Of a stretch of DNA of 64,000 nucleotides, positions 44,605 through 55,324 are shown in pieces. The notes beneath the pieces are model-generated. The model worked only from the letters and a program-made list of their open reading frames with translations. It was not told where the DNA came from and searched no databases. The stretch is from Oceanisphaera avium. Its GTDB lineage: Bacteria > Pseudomonadota > Gammaproteobacteria > Enterobacterales > Aeromonadaceae. The stretch spans positions 930,001 to 994,000 of the forward strand of contig NZ_CP021376.1 of the NCBI RefSeq assembly GCF_002157875.1, read 5' to 3'. The position numbers and the translations under genes are program-made. Every line of letters starts with the position of its first letter. The first letter of the stretch is position 1.

Positions 44605-46587
44605 TTAAGACTCATCCTGATAAAGAACCACTTGATTACGCCCCTGCGCCTTAGCTTGGTATAAGGCAATATCTGCTTGCTTTATAAGATCGTCTAACGT
44701 TTGCTCTGGCAAACTTAACGCCGCCACGCCAATAGATACCGTAAAATGCACTTCTTCATGTTTGTTGGTCACTACCACCACCTGCTCAAGGGCGCGGCGT
44801 AGGCGCTCTGCCACTTCCAGCGCAAAGGTGACGGGAGTAGGACTTAAAATAAGCGCAAACTCTTCGCCGCCAATACGGCCAAAGATATCGGTTTCTCGTA
44901 AGTTTTCATTTACTTTATTAGCCAGTGCTTGCAGGACTAAGTCACCGACGTCATGGCCATATTGATCATTAATATTTTTAAAATGATCGGCATCTATCAT
45001 TATGACCGCTAATGGCTGGTAATAACGCTGGGCGCGTTTAATTTCAAATGTACCGCGCTCGTAAAAATGGCGTCTATTACTAATGCCGGTTAAACCGTCA
45101 TTGTTAGCTAATAACTCCAGCCTTTGCTCAAGTTCAATGCGCTCACTAATATCAAAGACACTGGTGCGAGCAGCAGAAAAATGCCCTTGTTTATCTTTTA
45201 AGATAGTAGCGGAATTAGAAATATAAAAAGTACTGCCATCTTTGCGCTGCATTTCTAATACTATATTTTCTTGAGGCAGCCCTTGAGTAAAGCCATTAAA
45301 AAAGTGTTCAAACGTGTCTTTACTGTCTGGCGTTAATAATTGACTAAAAGGCTGATTAATGACGTCTTGGCGTTGATAACCTAACCAATCTAATTCGGTT
45401 TGGTTAATACGAATAACATTCCCTTGATCATCTAAGCTGTGATACCCACAGGGCGCATTGTCATATAAATCGTGTAATACCTCATTAAGTCGGCGCTGCT
45501 CACGCCGGCGCACGCGTAAATGGGTACTGACAATCGCGATTAATAACGCCGCACCCACTAACAAAATACCGAGCAAAATTAATAAAGATTTACCCATGGT
45601 CTGATATAAAAATGAGCGCTGATGAATATAATCATAAGGCACAAAAATAACTAACTTCCAAGTAGTATTATTATTGGACTGTTCGGTTAGCACCACATCA
45701 TGTTGCGCCATAAAATGACTAGGCAGCTGGGTGTTAAAATTAAAAGGCTGAATAGTTTCAAAGCGAAAAATACCCGCCTTAGTCTCTAATACCCCTGAGC
45801 GTTGGCGAGCAATTATTGGCCATTCTTCCGGATACATATTAGCAAAAGTATGCTTAGGCTTGCCTAAGTCGGCGCCCCATTCATTACTGCGTTTATGATT
45901 ACTTAACCAATAGCCTTGTTCATCTAATAACATGCCTTGCTGGTTAGCACGTTTGCGCATTTGCTGGCGAAACTTTTCTAGCATGCCTTTAGCCAAGTAA
46001 TTAATTACTAATACCCCCGCTCGCTGGCCATCGTGATCAAACACCGGCACCGAAAAACGCATAATGGGCTTATGAGGCAATTCAATTTCATTATGCTTTA
46101 CGCTTAAGTCGAGCTTAGAGACAAATATTTCATCTTTAGCTAAATTTTTCGCTTCGGTAAAATAATATCGATCAGACTTATCTTGCAGTGCTGCTTTAGG
46201 CGTAATGGTATCTTGACCCTTAACTAAGCTCACACGCACTCGCTCGCGGCCCGCATTATCGAGCAAACGAATTTGGTCAAAACGGTGAAATGCCGTAGAG
46301 ACTTGTTGAAAGTACAACTCGAGTTGGTGGCGATGTGCCTCATCAAAACTACTTAGGTAGTCTTTAAGGCGCGCCGAGTGCTGAATTAAGCCCAAGACAT
46401 GGAGTTGTTCATCCATTTCTTGTTGAATAAGCTGGCTGGCCGCCACTACCGAAGTTTCTTCATTGGCGAGTAAGCGCTGCTTGACACCTTGCTGATATTG
46501 TAAATAAACCGGATAAGTCACGGCTAAAACCATGGCTGATAATAAGATAAGCAACCATAAAAAACGCTTAAAAATCAAAGTTTTCAT
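44605..46587 (-). CDS. Sensor diguanylate cyclase (periplasmic Cache-like, PAS, GGDEF)
   Basis: A 660-aa inner-membrane protein. An N-terminal helix (FLWLLILLSAMVLAVTYPVY) and a second at about 345 (LLILLGILLVGAALLIAIVS) bound a periplasmic sensor of about 300 residues, likely a double Cache fold (FTEAKNLAKDEIFVSKLDLS). A PAS domain (NAPCGYHSLDDQGNVIRINQ) is followed by GGDEF with DGLTGISNRRHFYERG and the active-site GGEEF in RIGGEEFALILSP. An intact GGEEF indicates it makes cyclic di-GMP. The ligand is unknown. Confidence 0.9.
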   Translation of the reverse strand: MKTLIFKRFLWLLILLSAMVLAVTYPVYLQYQQGVKQRLLANEETSVVAASQLIQQEMDEQLHVLGLIQHSARLKDYLSSFDEAHRHQLELYFQQVSTAFHRFDQIRLLDNAGRERVRVSLVKGQDTITPKAALQDKSDRYYFTEAKNLAKDEIFVSKLDLSVKHNEIELPHKPIMRFSVPVFDHDGQRAGVLVINYLAKGMLEKFRQQMRKRANQQGMLLDEQGYWLSNHKRSNEWGADLGKPKHTFANMYPEEWPIIARQRSGVLETKAGIFRFETIQPFNFNTQLPSHFMAQHDVVLTEQSNNNTTWKLVIFVPYDYIHQRSFLYQTMGKSLLILLGILLVGAALLIAIVSTHLRVRRREQRRLNEVLHDLYDNAPCGYHSLDDQGNVIRINQTELDWLGYQRQDVINQPFSQLLTPDSKDTFEHFFNGFTQGLPQENIVLEMQRKDGSTFYISNSATILKDKQGHFSAARTSVFDISERIELEQRLELLANNDGLTGISNRRHFYERGTFEIKRAQRYYQPLAVIMIDADHFKNINDQYGHDVGDLVLQALANKVNENLRETDIFGRIGGEEFALILSPTPVTFALEVAERLRRALEQVVVVTNKHEEVHFTVSIGVAALSLPEQTLDDLIKQADIALYQAKAQGRNQVVLYQDES

Positions 46588-46673
46588 TATGTACCTAGGC
46601 TAAATAACAGCTGCGAGGCATATTGTTCACTTAGCCCTGCAAAAAGCGCATGCTAACACAAAATAACGCGAGA

Positions 46674-47018
46674 TTAACGGGGGGAAAAGGTTCCCAGTAA
46701 TAAGGTGGCGATAGCAAAAAAAGCCAACATAACTAAATAGACTTTAAGGTATTGTAATTGTGGGCTGCCTTTTAAATGCACCACAGTAAACAAGGTCACC
46801 GCTATCCCCAGAGCGCCCCAAATGCCTACATGAAACCAAAAATGATGTAAGCTTAGCCACTCGGAGCGCACGCTAATATCGTGGTTTTTTAAATAACCAA
46901 AGTTTTGCTCCGGCCGCCCAAAATGAAAGAACAATAGTAACAACACATAAAGTGCCCAGCCGCTCACCGTCAACGTCATTAGCAGCTTGCTGAGCCAATC
47001 AAAGCGTCGCGGCGACAT
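46674..47018 (-). CDS. Small inner-membrane protein, unknown function
   Basis: A 114-aa protein with three hydrophobic segments (TLTVSGWALYVLLLLFFHFG, FHVGIWGALGIAVTLFTVV, YLKVYLVMLAFFAIATLLLG) and two short basic loops. AGGAGG precedes ATG 47018. Not recognised as a named family. Divergent from asnS. Confidence 0.7.
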   Translation of the reverse strand: MSPRRFDWLSKLLMTLTVSGWALYVLLLLFFHFGRPEQNFGYLKNHDISVRSEWLSLHHFWFHVGIWGALGIAVTLFTVVHLKGSPQLQYLKVYLVMLAFFAIATLLLGTFSPR

Positions 47019-47138
47019 GTCTACCTCCTGTTACAATTTTTGCTTGAGTCCTGAGTGTACACGGGTAACATTAGCTGCCTTATCTATATAGTCTATCGGC
47101 ACCCCCCGATTAAGTTTAAGCTGGAGAGCGATTTTACA

Positions 47139-48539
47139 ATGAGCCACGCATCCGTTACTGATGTGCTTACGGGCAAATATCCCGTTGGCAGCACCGTTAC
47201 CGTTAAAGGGTGGATCCGCACCCGCCGCGATTCTAAAGCCGGCATTTCTTTTTTAGCTATCCACGATGGTAGCTGTTTTAATCCGGTACAAGCTGTGGTG
47301 CCTAATAGCGTGGCAAATTATCAATCTGAAGTGGTGCGCTTAACTACCGGTTGTTCAGTTGCTGTGACCGGCATTGTGGAAGCATCTCAAGGCCAAGGTC
47401 AAGACTTTGAGTTGCAAGCCACCGAGGTACAAGTCATTGGCTGGATTGAAGACCCAGACAGCTATCCTATGGCCGCAAAACGCCACTCTATTGAATATTT
47501 ACGCGAGTATGCCCACCTTCGCCCTCGCACCAACATGATGGGTGCAGTCACCCGAGTGCGCAACTGCCTAGCCCAAGCTATTCACCGCTTCTTTCATGAA
47601 AACGGCTATGCTTGGGTCGCTACGCCTTTAATCACCGCCTCCGACTGTGAAGGTGCGGGTGAGATGTTTAGGGTGTCCACTCTTGATCTGGAAAATCTAC
47701 CGCGTACGCCACAGGGCGGCGTAGACTTTAGTGAAGATTTTTTTGGTAAAGAAACTTTTTTAACCGTCTCTGGCCAGCTCAATGCCGAAGCTTATGCCTG
47801 TGCCATGAGCAAAGTGTATACCTTTGGTCCTACCTTTAGAGCAGAAAACTCCAACACTAGCCGCCATTTAGCCGAGTTTTGGATGATAGAGCCGGAAGTG
47901 GCCTTTGCCGATCTGGATGATGTGGCACACTTAGCGGAAGCCATGCTCAAATATGTGTTTAATGCGGTATTAGAAGAGCGCATGGATGACATGAATTTCT
48001 TTGCGCAGCGCGTCGACAAAGATGCAATCACCCGCTTACAAGACTTTGTGGCGAAAGACTTTGCACAAGTAGATTACACCGATGCCATTGATATCTTAAT
48101 CGCCTCGGGTAAGAAGTTTGAATTTGCCGTGGAATGGGGCATCGACTTATCTTCTGAACATGAGCGCTATTTAGCAGAAGTTCATTTTAAAGCACCGGTG
48201 GTGGTTAAAAACTACCCCAAAGACATTAAGTCTTTCTATATGAAGCTCAATACCGATGGCAAAACCGTCGCAGCCATGGACGTATTAGCGCCCGGTATTG
48301 GTGAGATTATCGGTGGCTCCCAGCGTGAAGAAGTCTTAGAAGTATTGGATGAGCGCATGGTGGCCATGGGCTTAAATCCAGAAGATTATGGTTGGTACCG
48401 TGATTTGCGCCGCTACGGCACAGTGCCCCACTCAGGCTTTGGCTTGGGCTTTGAGCGCTTAATTGCCTATGTAACAGGAATGGGGAACGTACGAGATGTT
48501 ATCCCCTTCCCTCGTACACCTCGCCATGCCGACTTCTAA
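47139..48539 (+). CDS. asnS: Asparaginyl-tRNA synthetase
   Basis: A 466-aa class IIb synthetase, the same length as E. coli AsnRS. The N-terminal OB fold ([20 protein letters not shown]) is followed by motif 1 ([20 protein letters not shown]), motif 2 ([20 protein letters not shown]) and motif 3 ([20 protein letters not shown]). The ATG at 47139 begins [10 protein letters not shown]; an upstream in-frame extension has no ribosome site. Single gene, ends in a strong terminator. Confidence 0.97.
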   Translation: MSHASVTDVLTGKYPVGSTVTVKGWIRTRRDSKAGISFLAIHDGSCFNPVQAVVPNSVANYQSEVVRLTTGCSVAVTGIVEASQGQGQDFELQATEVQVIGWIEDPDSYPMAAKRHSIEYLREYAHLRPRTNMMGAVTRVRNCLAQAIHRFFHENGYAWVATPLITASDCEGAGEMFRVSTLDLENLPRTPQGGVDFSEDFFGKETFLTVSGQLNAEAYACAMSKVYTFGPTFRAENSNTSRHLAEFWMIEPEVAFADLDDVAHLAEAMLKYVFNAVLEERMDDMNFFAQRVDKDAITRLQDFVAKDFAQVDYTDAIDILIASGKKFEFAVEWGIDLSSEHERYLAEVHFKAPVVVKNYPKDIKSFYMKLNTDGKTVAAMDVLAPGIGEIIGGSQREEVLEVLDERMVAMGLNPEDYGWYRDLRRYGTVPHSGFGLGFERLIAYVTGMGNVRDVIPFPRTPRHADF

Positions 48540-48553
48540 TAGCATGTCATAAT

Positions 48554-48582
48554 AAAAAACCCGCTTAAAAGCGGGTTTTTTT
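48554..48582 (+). terminator. Rho-independent terminator of asnS
   Basis: AAAAACCCGCTT pairs with AAGCGGGTTTTT across a 2-nt loop, followed by a T-tract, 14 bp after the stop. Confidence 0.9.
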
Positions 48583-48863
48583 ATATCTAGCACCACCTAC
48601 TACCTTGCCCCACCTCTATCCCTAATCCCTAGTCACTAGTCACTAGTCACCTCTAAATTACTTACTTCTCTTAGCTTTCATAAGTTGCATTGCAGATGAA
48701 TATACTAATTTTTAATATTGTTCGTTAATTATGACTGCGATCAACTCTTCAAACAGAATTATATGTTAATTTCTATCCATTCTTACTGACATTTTGTTGT
48801 GACGTATCTGCAGAGCAAGCTGTATCCTGCGCGACCTGTGATACCTAACTTGAGGAATACCCT
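48583..48863. promoter_or_regulatory. Upstream region of torECAD with 7-bp tandem repeat
   Basis: No ORF. TAGTCAC is repeated three times at 48630-48650. The stretch then turns AT-rich; TGTTCGTTA near 48720 weakly resembles a TorR decamer (CTGTTCATAT), but paired tor boxes were not convincing. The tor promoter must lie here. Confidence 0.5.
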
Positions 48864-49019
48864 ATGCCCTCTTCTCCCACCACGCGTCGCCAAGAATGGC
48901 GCACCTTTTTATTGATCACTGTGGTGATCATCCCTTTGCTGAGCGTCATGATAGTGGCCGGCTATGGCTTTAGTGTCTGGTTCTTGCAAATGCTGTTTGG
49001 CCCTCCGGGGCACGGTTAA
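48864..49019 (+). CDS. torE: TorE/NapE family small membrane protein
   Basis: A 51-aa protein with one membrane helix. It starts MPSSPTTRRQEWRTFLLITV and ends FSVWFLQMLFGPPGHG, matching the NapE/TorE pattern (basic N-terminus, one helix, ending in GPPGH). TGAGGA precedes ATG 48864. It sits 38 bp upstream of torC, the position of torE in Shewanella-type tor operons. The molecular role of TorE is unclear. Confidence 0.85.
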   Translation: MPSSPTTRRQEWRTFLLITVVIIPLLSVMIVAGYGFSVWFLQMLFGPPGHG

Positions 49020-49057
49020 TGTCTGTGGTGAGTGGTGCCTGTTAATGCGAGGATCCA

Positions 49058-50242
49058 ATGAAAAAATTCATTAAGTTATTTTGGAATACAGTGCGCCGCC
49101 CCTCGGTGCACATCAGTTTAGGGGTACTCACGCTAGGTGGCTTTGTGGCGGGGGTTATTTTTTGGGGTGGCTTTAATACGGCATTAGAAGTGACTAATAC
49201 CGAGCAGTTTTGTATTAGTTGCCATGAAATGGAAAATAACGTTTACCAAGAGTTACAAGAAACCATTCATTGGTCTAACCGCTCAGGCGTACGTGCCACC
49301 TGTCCCGACTGTCATGTCCCTCATAATTGGACTAATAAAATTGCCCGCAAGATGCAGGCCAGTAAAGAAGTGTGGGGCAAGGTATTTGGCACTATTGATA
49401 CGCGTGAAAAGTTTCTCGATAAACGCTTAGAGTTAGCGCAACACGAGTGGGCGCGCTTTGCTGCCAATGGCTCATTAGAGTGTCGAAACTGTCATGATTA
49501 TAACAGCATGGATTGGGACAGGATGTCTGATAAAGCCAAGCGCTTTATGAAGCCGGCAGCGGAGCGAGACCAAAGCTGTCTCGATTGCCATAAAGGCATT
49601 GCTCACCATCTTCCGGACACTATGGTCTTTAAAGACCCAGCCCTTGATCAACTTGAACAGCGCGCCAGCAACTTAAAAGTTAAAGAAGGTGAGCAATATT
49701 ATGCCGTTAAGGCCGTCACCTTATATTTAGATGAAGCACTCACCCAAGAAGCTGGCGAATTAGAAGCCGCCGCTCCCGTGGAGCTAGTTAAACACAAAGG
49801 CGATGCGGTGCAATTAGCCATTCCCTCTTGGCGTAAAACGCGCGGCTTTGGCCGAGTCTGGTATGAAGATTTTGGCATGAACATTCCTAATATGGTGTTG
49901 GATAAAGAGGTTGCGCAAAACGAGGCACACGTCACAGTGACCGCACCCGCTAAAGAAGATGCCATGACCGGTCTTCCTTGGGAGCCAGTAACTATCTCTT
50001 TATGGACTCAAGCAGGCTCCTTATTACCCGATGCCGATGATTTATGGGGCTATGCCCGAGATACCTATCGCAGCGGCTGTAGTGTGTGTCACTCGCAACC
50101 CGCCGAAGGGCATTTTGATGCAAACACTTGGCCGGGCATGTTTGCCGGTATGGTCGGCTTTACCAATATGGATGCGGACACCCAAGCGTTAGTACTCAAA
50201 TACTTACAAAAGCATTCCTCCGATTATGCCACTGCACATTAA
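49058..50242 (+). CDS. torC: Pentahaem cytochrome c TorC
   Basis: A 394-aa membrane-anchored NapC/NirT-family cytochrome that passes quinol electrons to TorA. One N-terminal helix ([20 protein letters not shown]) is followed by five CxxCH haem sites: CISCH, CPDCH, CRNCH, CLDCH (first 175 residues, NapC core) and CSVCH in the C-terminal extension that distinguishes TorC from NapC. All five are intact. Second gene of torECAD. Confidence 0.95.
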   Translation: MKKFIKLFWNTVRRPSVHISLGVLTLGGFVAGVIFWGGFNTALEVTNTEQFCISCHEMENNVYQELQETIHWSNRSGVRATCPDCHVPHNWTNKIARKMQASKEVWGKVFGTIDTREKFLDKRLELAQHEWARFAANGSLECRNCHDYNSMDWDRMSDKAKRFMKPAAERDQSCLDCHKGIAHHLPDTMVFKDPALDQLEQRASNLKVKEGEQYYAVKAVTLYLDEALTQEAGELEAAAPVELVKHKGDAVQLAIPSWRKTRGFGRVWYEDFGMNIPNMVLDKEVAQNEAHVTVTAPAKEDAMTGLPWEPVTISLWTQAGSLLPDADDLWGYARDTYRSGCSVCHSQPAEGHFDANTWPGMFAGMVGFTNMDADTQALVLKYLQKHSSDYATAH

Positions 50243-50264
50243 TTAATTTTGACGAGGCACAATA

Positions 50265-52734
50265 ATGGCTATTTCACGCAGATTTTTTCTTAAAGGCTTA
50301 GCGGCCAGTTCAGCGGCCGCCTTAATTGGTCAAAGTGTATTAGTGCGCAGTGCTCAGGCGGCCACGGTTTCTAGTGCCGGTACTTGGCGCACTGCCGGCT
50401 CCCACTGGGGAGCGATGAAAGCCTTAGTGAAAGGCGGTGTGGTGGAGCAAATTAAACCCTTTGAACGGGATAAGTACCCCAGCGATATGCTCAATGGCAT
50501 TAAAGGGTTAATTTATAACCCTTCACGTATTCGTTATCCTATGGCTCGCCTTGATTGGTTAAAAAATCGTGAACACAGTGATCGCAAGCAACGGGGCGAT
50601 AATCGCTTTGTCCGCGTTACTTGGGATGAAGCGCTGGATCTGTTTTACGAAGAATTAGAGCGAGTGCAAACCACCTATGGTCCTTCTGGCTTATATGCGG
50701 GTGCCACCGGTTGGCGCCAAACTGGCCAGTTTCATAGCTGTGGTAGTCATATGCAACGTGGCGTTAATCTACATGGAAACTTTGTTGATAAAGTGGGCGA
50801 TTATTCCACAGGCGCTGGCCAAGTTATTTTGCCCTACGTCATGGGCTCCACTGAAGTCTATGACCAAGGTACCTCTTGGCCGTTGATTTTAGAACACTCC
50901 GATACCATAGTGTTGTGGGCTAACGATCTTTATAAAAACCTCCAAGTGGGCTGGAACTGCGAAACCCATGGCTCTTATGAATATTTAGCCGAGCTTAAAG
51001 ACAAAATTGCCAGCGGCGACATCACAGTCATTAGTGTGGATCCCGTTCAAAGCAAGACTCAACAGTATTTAAACTGCGAGCAGCAATACATTAACCCACA
51101 AAGTGATGTGGCCTTTATGTTAGCGCTCGCTCACACCCTCTATACGGAGCAATTGCACGATGAGCCATTCTTAAATACCTATACCTTAGGCTTTGAGCCT
51201 TTTATGGCATACGTATTAGGTAACGCCGACGATCAGCTAGAAAAGACACCCGAATGGGCGATGCCGATTTGTGGAGTCGATGCCGAGCGGATACGCGAAT
51301 TTGCCCGTCTTTTAGCGAGTGGGCGCACCCAAATTATTTTTGGCTGGGCCATTCAGCGCCAGCAACATGGCGAGCAGCCCTATTGGGCCGGTGCTGTGCT
51401 CGCCGCCATGCTGGGCCAAATTGGGCTGCCTGGTGGCGGCATTAGCTATGCCCACCATTACAGTGGCATTGGCATTCCCCCACGGGCGCCAGTGTACCGG
51501 GGGGTTTCCAAGAAACTTAGAGCCAGGAAAAGAGCCTGAGCATCCCAGTACTGACTTTAAAGGGGCGAGCCCCATTATTCCCGTGGCACGCTGGATTGAT
51601 TGTATTTTAGAGCCAGGCGCTAAGCTGCAATATAATGGCAGTGAAGTGACTTATCCTGATATTAAGATGTGTATCTTTAGTGGCTGTAATCCTTGGCACC
51701 ATCATCAAGATCATAACCGCATGAAACGTGCTTTTTATGAATTAGAAACAGTAATAACCATTGATTACTCGTGGAATGCGACCTGTCGCTTTTCAGACTT
51801 AGTGTTACCCGCTTGCACTCAGTTTGAGCGTAATGACATCGACGTCTATGGCGGCTATTCAAAGACGGGGATTTTGGCGATGCACAAATTAGTGGATCCG
51901 CTGTTTCATTCGCGCACCGACTTCGATATTTTTACCGACTTAACACGTCGCTATCATCGCCATAAAGAATACACGCAAAATAAAGATGAGTTTCAGTGGC
52001 TGCGCGAGCTTTATAACGATTGTCGTCGTGCTAATGAAGGCAAGTACCCCATGCCAGACTTTGAGCAATTTTGGGCCGATGGCTACGTACATTTTGGAGA
52101 AGGTGAAAACTGGGTTCGCCATGCAAGCTTTAGAGAAGACCCCGAAGTTAATGCAGTAGGGACGCCATCGGGATTTATTGAAATTAGTAGCCGTAAAATT
52201 GGTAGTTACGGCTATGATGACTGCCAGCAATATCCAAGATGGATGGAAAAAGCCGAACGTTCCCACGGCGGGCCTGGTTCAGATAAACACCCTTTATGGC
52301 TGCAATCGGTACACCCTGACAAACGACTGCATTCGCAAATGTGTGAGTCTGATGAATATAGAGCCACCTATACGGTACAAGGTAGAGAGCCGGTTTTTAT
52401 CAGTCCAGAAGATGCCAGCACGCGCGGTATTAACGATGGTGACTTAGTGCGCGTTTTTAATGATCGCGGCCAATTACTTGCCGGTGCCGTGGTATCCGAG
52501 TTATTTCCAAAAGGGGTGATCCGTATTCAAGAAGGCGCTTGGTATGGGCCAACGGATGCAAGCCTTGGCGCGCTAGATACCTATGGCGATCCTAATACGC
52601 TGACCTTAGATGTGGGGACGTCTCGCTTAGCCCAAGCGCCCAGTGCCAATACTTGCTTAGTAGAGATGGAAGTATTTAACGGCCCCGTACCGCCCGTCAC
52701 CTCTTTTGGTGGGCCACAGCGGGTGGATGCTTAA
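50265..52734 (+). CDS. torA: Trimethylamine-N-oxide reductase TorA (frameshifted as assembled)
   Basis: Periplasmic molybdoenzyme reducing TMAO to trimethylamine. The Tat leader [19 protein letters not shown] is classic. The N-terminal part includes [20 protein letters not shown] and [18 protein letters not shown]; the C-terminal part includes [40 protein letters not shown] and [20 protein letters not shown]. The two parts are in different frames. Two deficits explain it: a C run at 51477-51481 and a G run at 51499-51504. With one base added to each, the bridge reads [20 protein letters not shown], exactly as in TorA relatives, and the protein is 823 aa. Other residues are intact. Confidence 0.88.
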
Positions 52735-52770
52735 ACGCTGGACTTAATAATTAATCACCTTGAGAGAGCC

Positions 52771-53415
52771 ATGACATTAACGACTGCCCCGCTCACGCCC
52801 GAGCAACAATTAGTGAGTGAGTATTATCAACATCAAGCTTTATTGTGCCAATGGTTTGCTACCTTATTTGCTCGCGAGTTAGATGAGGCTAGCGTGCAAA
52901 CCTACCTTAAAGGCGGCGCTGATCCGTTACTGGATGAGCTGGAATTAATCGAAGAATTGGCGCCCCTCGTGCGCCCTTTCCGCCAAGCCATTGCCAGCTT
53001 AATATTGCTTAGGGAGCCACGCCTTGAATTGGCAGCAGATTTTGCCAGCTTATTTTTAAGCGATGCCCGCCATAGCCCAGCCCCCTACGCTTCATTATAT
53101 TTAGATGAAGGACGCTTTAGCGGGCCGAGTTTAAGTAATATGCAGCAAAGATTAAATGAGCTGAATATGGCGGTGAGTGAGAGCTTAAATGAGCCCGCCG
53201 ATCACCTTAGTATCATGTTGGAGTATTTAGCGGCGCGTTACCAAACGCTAGCCAGTTTGCCCACTCCCAGTGAGGAAGCTGAGCTGGTTCAGTTTAGTCA
53301 ACAAGAGCTGGCCAGTTGGCTACCCCAGTGGGCACAGCGCGCGCAGCAGCTTGATACAGCCAGTGCTTTTTACCCTAGCCTAATGAGGCTGCTTAGCGCC
53401 TATATCTGTGCCTAA
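52771..53415 (+). CDS. torD: TorA-specific chaperone TorD
   Basis: A 214-aa cytoplasmic redox-enzyme maturation protein that binds apo-TorA and its leader until molybdenum cofactor is inserted. Family landmarks: LLCQWFATLFARELDEASVQ, LELAADFASLFLSDARHSPA, PYASLYLDEGRFSG and a helical C-terminus. The AGAGAG site lies before ATG 52771. It ends 4 nt into the convergent GGDEF-EAL gene. Confidence 0.93.
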   Translation: MTLTTAPLTPEQQLVSEYYQHQALLCQWFATLFARELDEASVQTYLKGGADPLLDELELIEELAPLVRPFRQAIASLILLREPRLELAADFASLFLSDARHSPAPYASLYLDEGRFSGPSLSNMQQRLNELNMAVSESLNEPADHLSIMLEYLAARYQTLASLPTPSEEAELVQFSQQELASWLPQWAQRAQQLDTASAFYPSLMRLLSAYICA

Positions 53416-55324
53416 CTGACACTAGTGTTAGCGCGTTTAGCAAAGGCGCTAACATTAGCCAGCAGCTCTTCAGTCATGTGTAGCTCGCTCATGGGGCGGG
53501 CTAAAAAGTAGCCTTGACCAAACTCACAACCCAGCTGTTGTAACTTAGTCTGTTGCGCTTTATCTTCAATGCCCTCGGCTACTATTTGCATATCCAAGCT
53601 TTGGGCTAAAGAAATAATAGTTTGTACCAAATTAGTGGCGCGCACATCCGTTGCCATATCACTCACAAACGACTTATCTATCTTTAATTTATTAATTGGC
53701 AATTGGCGCAAGTGGCTAAAAGAAGAATAGCCAGTGCCAAAGTCATCCAATGCAATCTCAATACCCAGCCCGCGCAACTGCTGTAAAATTTCTGTGGAGT
53801 CTGCCGTATCCCATAAGCTGGTATCTTCGGTAATTTCTAACACTAAACTGGTCGCTTCCAGCTGGGTTAAGCGCAATACTCGGCGCACGGTACTGGCTAA
53901 TTCTCCGTCCATAAAAATACTGGGACTAATATTTACATTTACTTTTAATAAAGGGTGCCCTGCTTGCTGCCAGCGCCGCAATTGAGCGCAGGCACTTAAT
54001 AACACCCACTCATTTAAGCGATGGGCTAAACCATGCTGCTCAGCTACCGCAATTATCTCTAATGGCGGCACCACGCCATAATCGGGACTCGTCCAACGTA
54101 ATAAAGCCTCAACAGACTCTATGTTGCCGGTAGCTAGATGATAAATAGGCTGAAAATGTAACACTAAACTATGTTGCTCTATGGCGGCTTGTAACGCGAT
54201 AGCCAGTTTTTGTCGGCGTAAACGCCGCTCATCCATGCCACTTTCATATAAGCGCGTAGCAAACTGGCGATTATGTTTTGCATAATACATGGCGGTATCG
54301 GCATGAGATAATAACTCAACCACTCCCTGAGCTTGGCTCGGATATAAACTGGTACCAATGCAGGCTTGGGGGATAAACAGCCATCGGGCAAGCTTACATC
54401 GCGCACTAAGGAGCGCCACATCATGACGGCCATGGCTTGGGCTTCTTCAAGCTCACTTAAGCGCTGAATAATAACAAACTCATCGCCGCCTAAACGAGCG
54501 ACCTGATCCTGTTCGCCAATAGTATTTTTAAGCCGTTCCGCCACTACTTTTAATAACTGATCCCCTACTTCATGGCCCAAGCTATCGTTAATGGCTTTAA
54601 AGTCATTTAAGTCTACCATGTGCACCGCAAGCGCACTTTTATTAGTGTTAGCCCAGCTAATAGCCTCATCAATTAATTGATAAAAATACATACGATTGGG
54701 CAAGCCCGTTAAAATATCGTGATAGGCTAATTCTCGATTGCGCCGATTCTCTCGCACTAGCATTAATAAGATTAAACCGCCGCTTAATAATAAGCCGGCT
54801 AAATACAGCGCGCCTTCTAAGCGGGTATCTTTTAACACATCAAGTTGCAGCCAGGTATTTTCACTAGAATAATTTTCTACATTAATGGCACGAGCGGCGC
54901 GGTGAAAAGGCAATAACTCTTGGCGCAATTGCGCAATCTCAGCTTTATCTTCAGCCTTTAGGGCATAAATGCGCTCTTCCCATGACTCTAACTGAGACAC
55001 TAAATTATTAAGGAGCTCTTCAACGCCGGCTTGTGCGCGCAGCGGCTGGCTTTCTTTACCTTCTAATAACGTGTTGAGCCGACTCCACAACAACTCAAAG
55101 TTGAGCTGGACAAATTCTTCATCTTCAAAGTTTGCGGCTAATGACGATAGCGCCAAATCAAACTTAACTACTTCAATCTCAAGCTCCGAGCTATTCCGCC
55201 CCATGGCTTTCATGGTGGAAGAGACATAGCGCACGACATCAAACTCACGAAAATAGCTGTAAATGGAACTGGCACCAAATACCAGCACAATGAGCATGAG
55301 GATCAGTAGTTTAATTTTTTTCAC
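53412..55324 (-). CDS. Membrane GGDEF-EAL protein, partner of SUOX-fold protein (frameshifted as assembled)
   Basis: Predicted dual cyclase/phosphodiesterase. Two helices (LLILMLIVLVFGASSIYSYF and LYLAGLLLSGGLILLMLVRE) bound a 150-residue helical periplasmic domain. GGDEF follows with DILTGLPNRMYFYQL and RLGGDEFVIIQRLSE, then EAL with ESVEALLRWTSPDYG, DDFGTGYSSFSHLRQLPINK and EGIEDKAQQTKLQQLGCEFG. Both motifs are intact. The frame breaks at a G run 54368-54372 between GGDEF halves; one base restores DGCLSPQACIGTSLYPSQAQ and a 637-aa protein. GTG start at 55324 abuts the upstream stop (TAAGTG). Confidence 0.85.

Noticed and set aside
48583..48863. Tandem TorR boxes before torE
   Set aside because: Only one weak decamer match (TGTTCGTTA) was seen, not the usual spaced set.
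51470..51510. Programmed frameshift or selenocysteine in torA
   Set aside because: No slippery heptamer or UGA-with-hairpin context; two homopolymer deficits explain it and give a family-perfect bridge.
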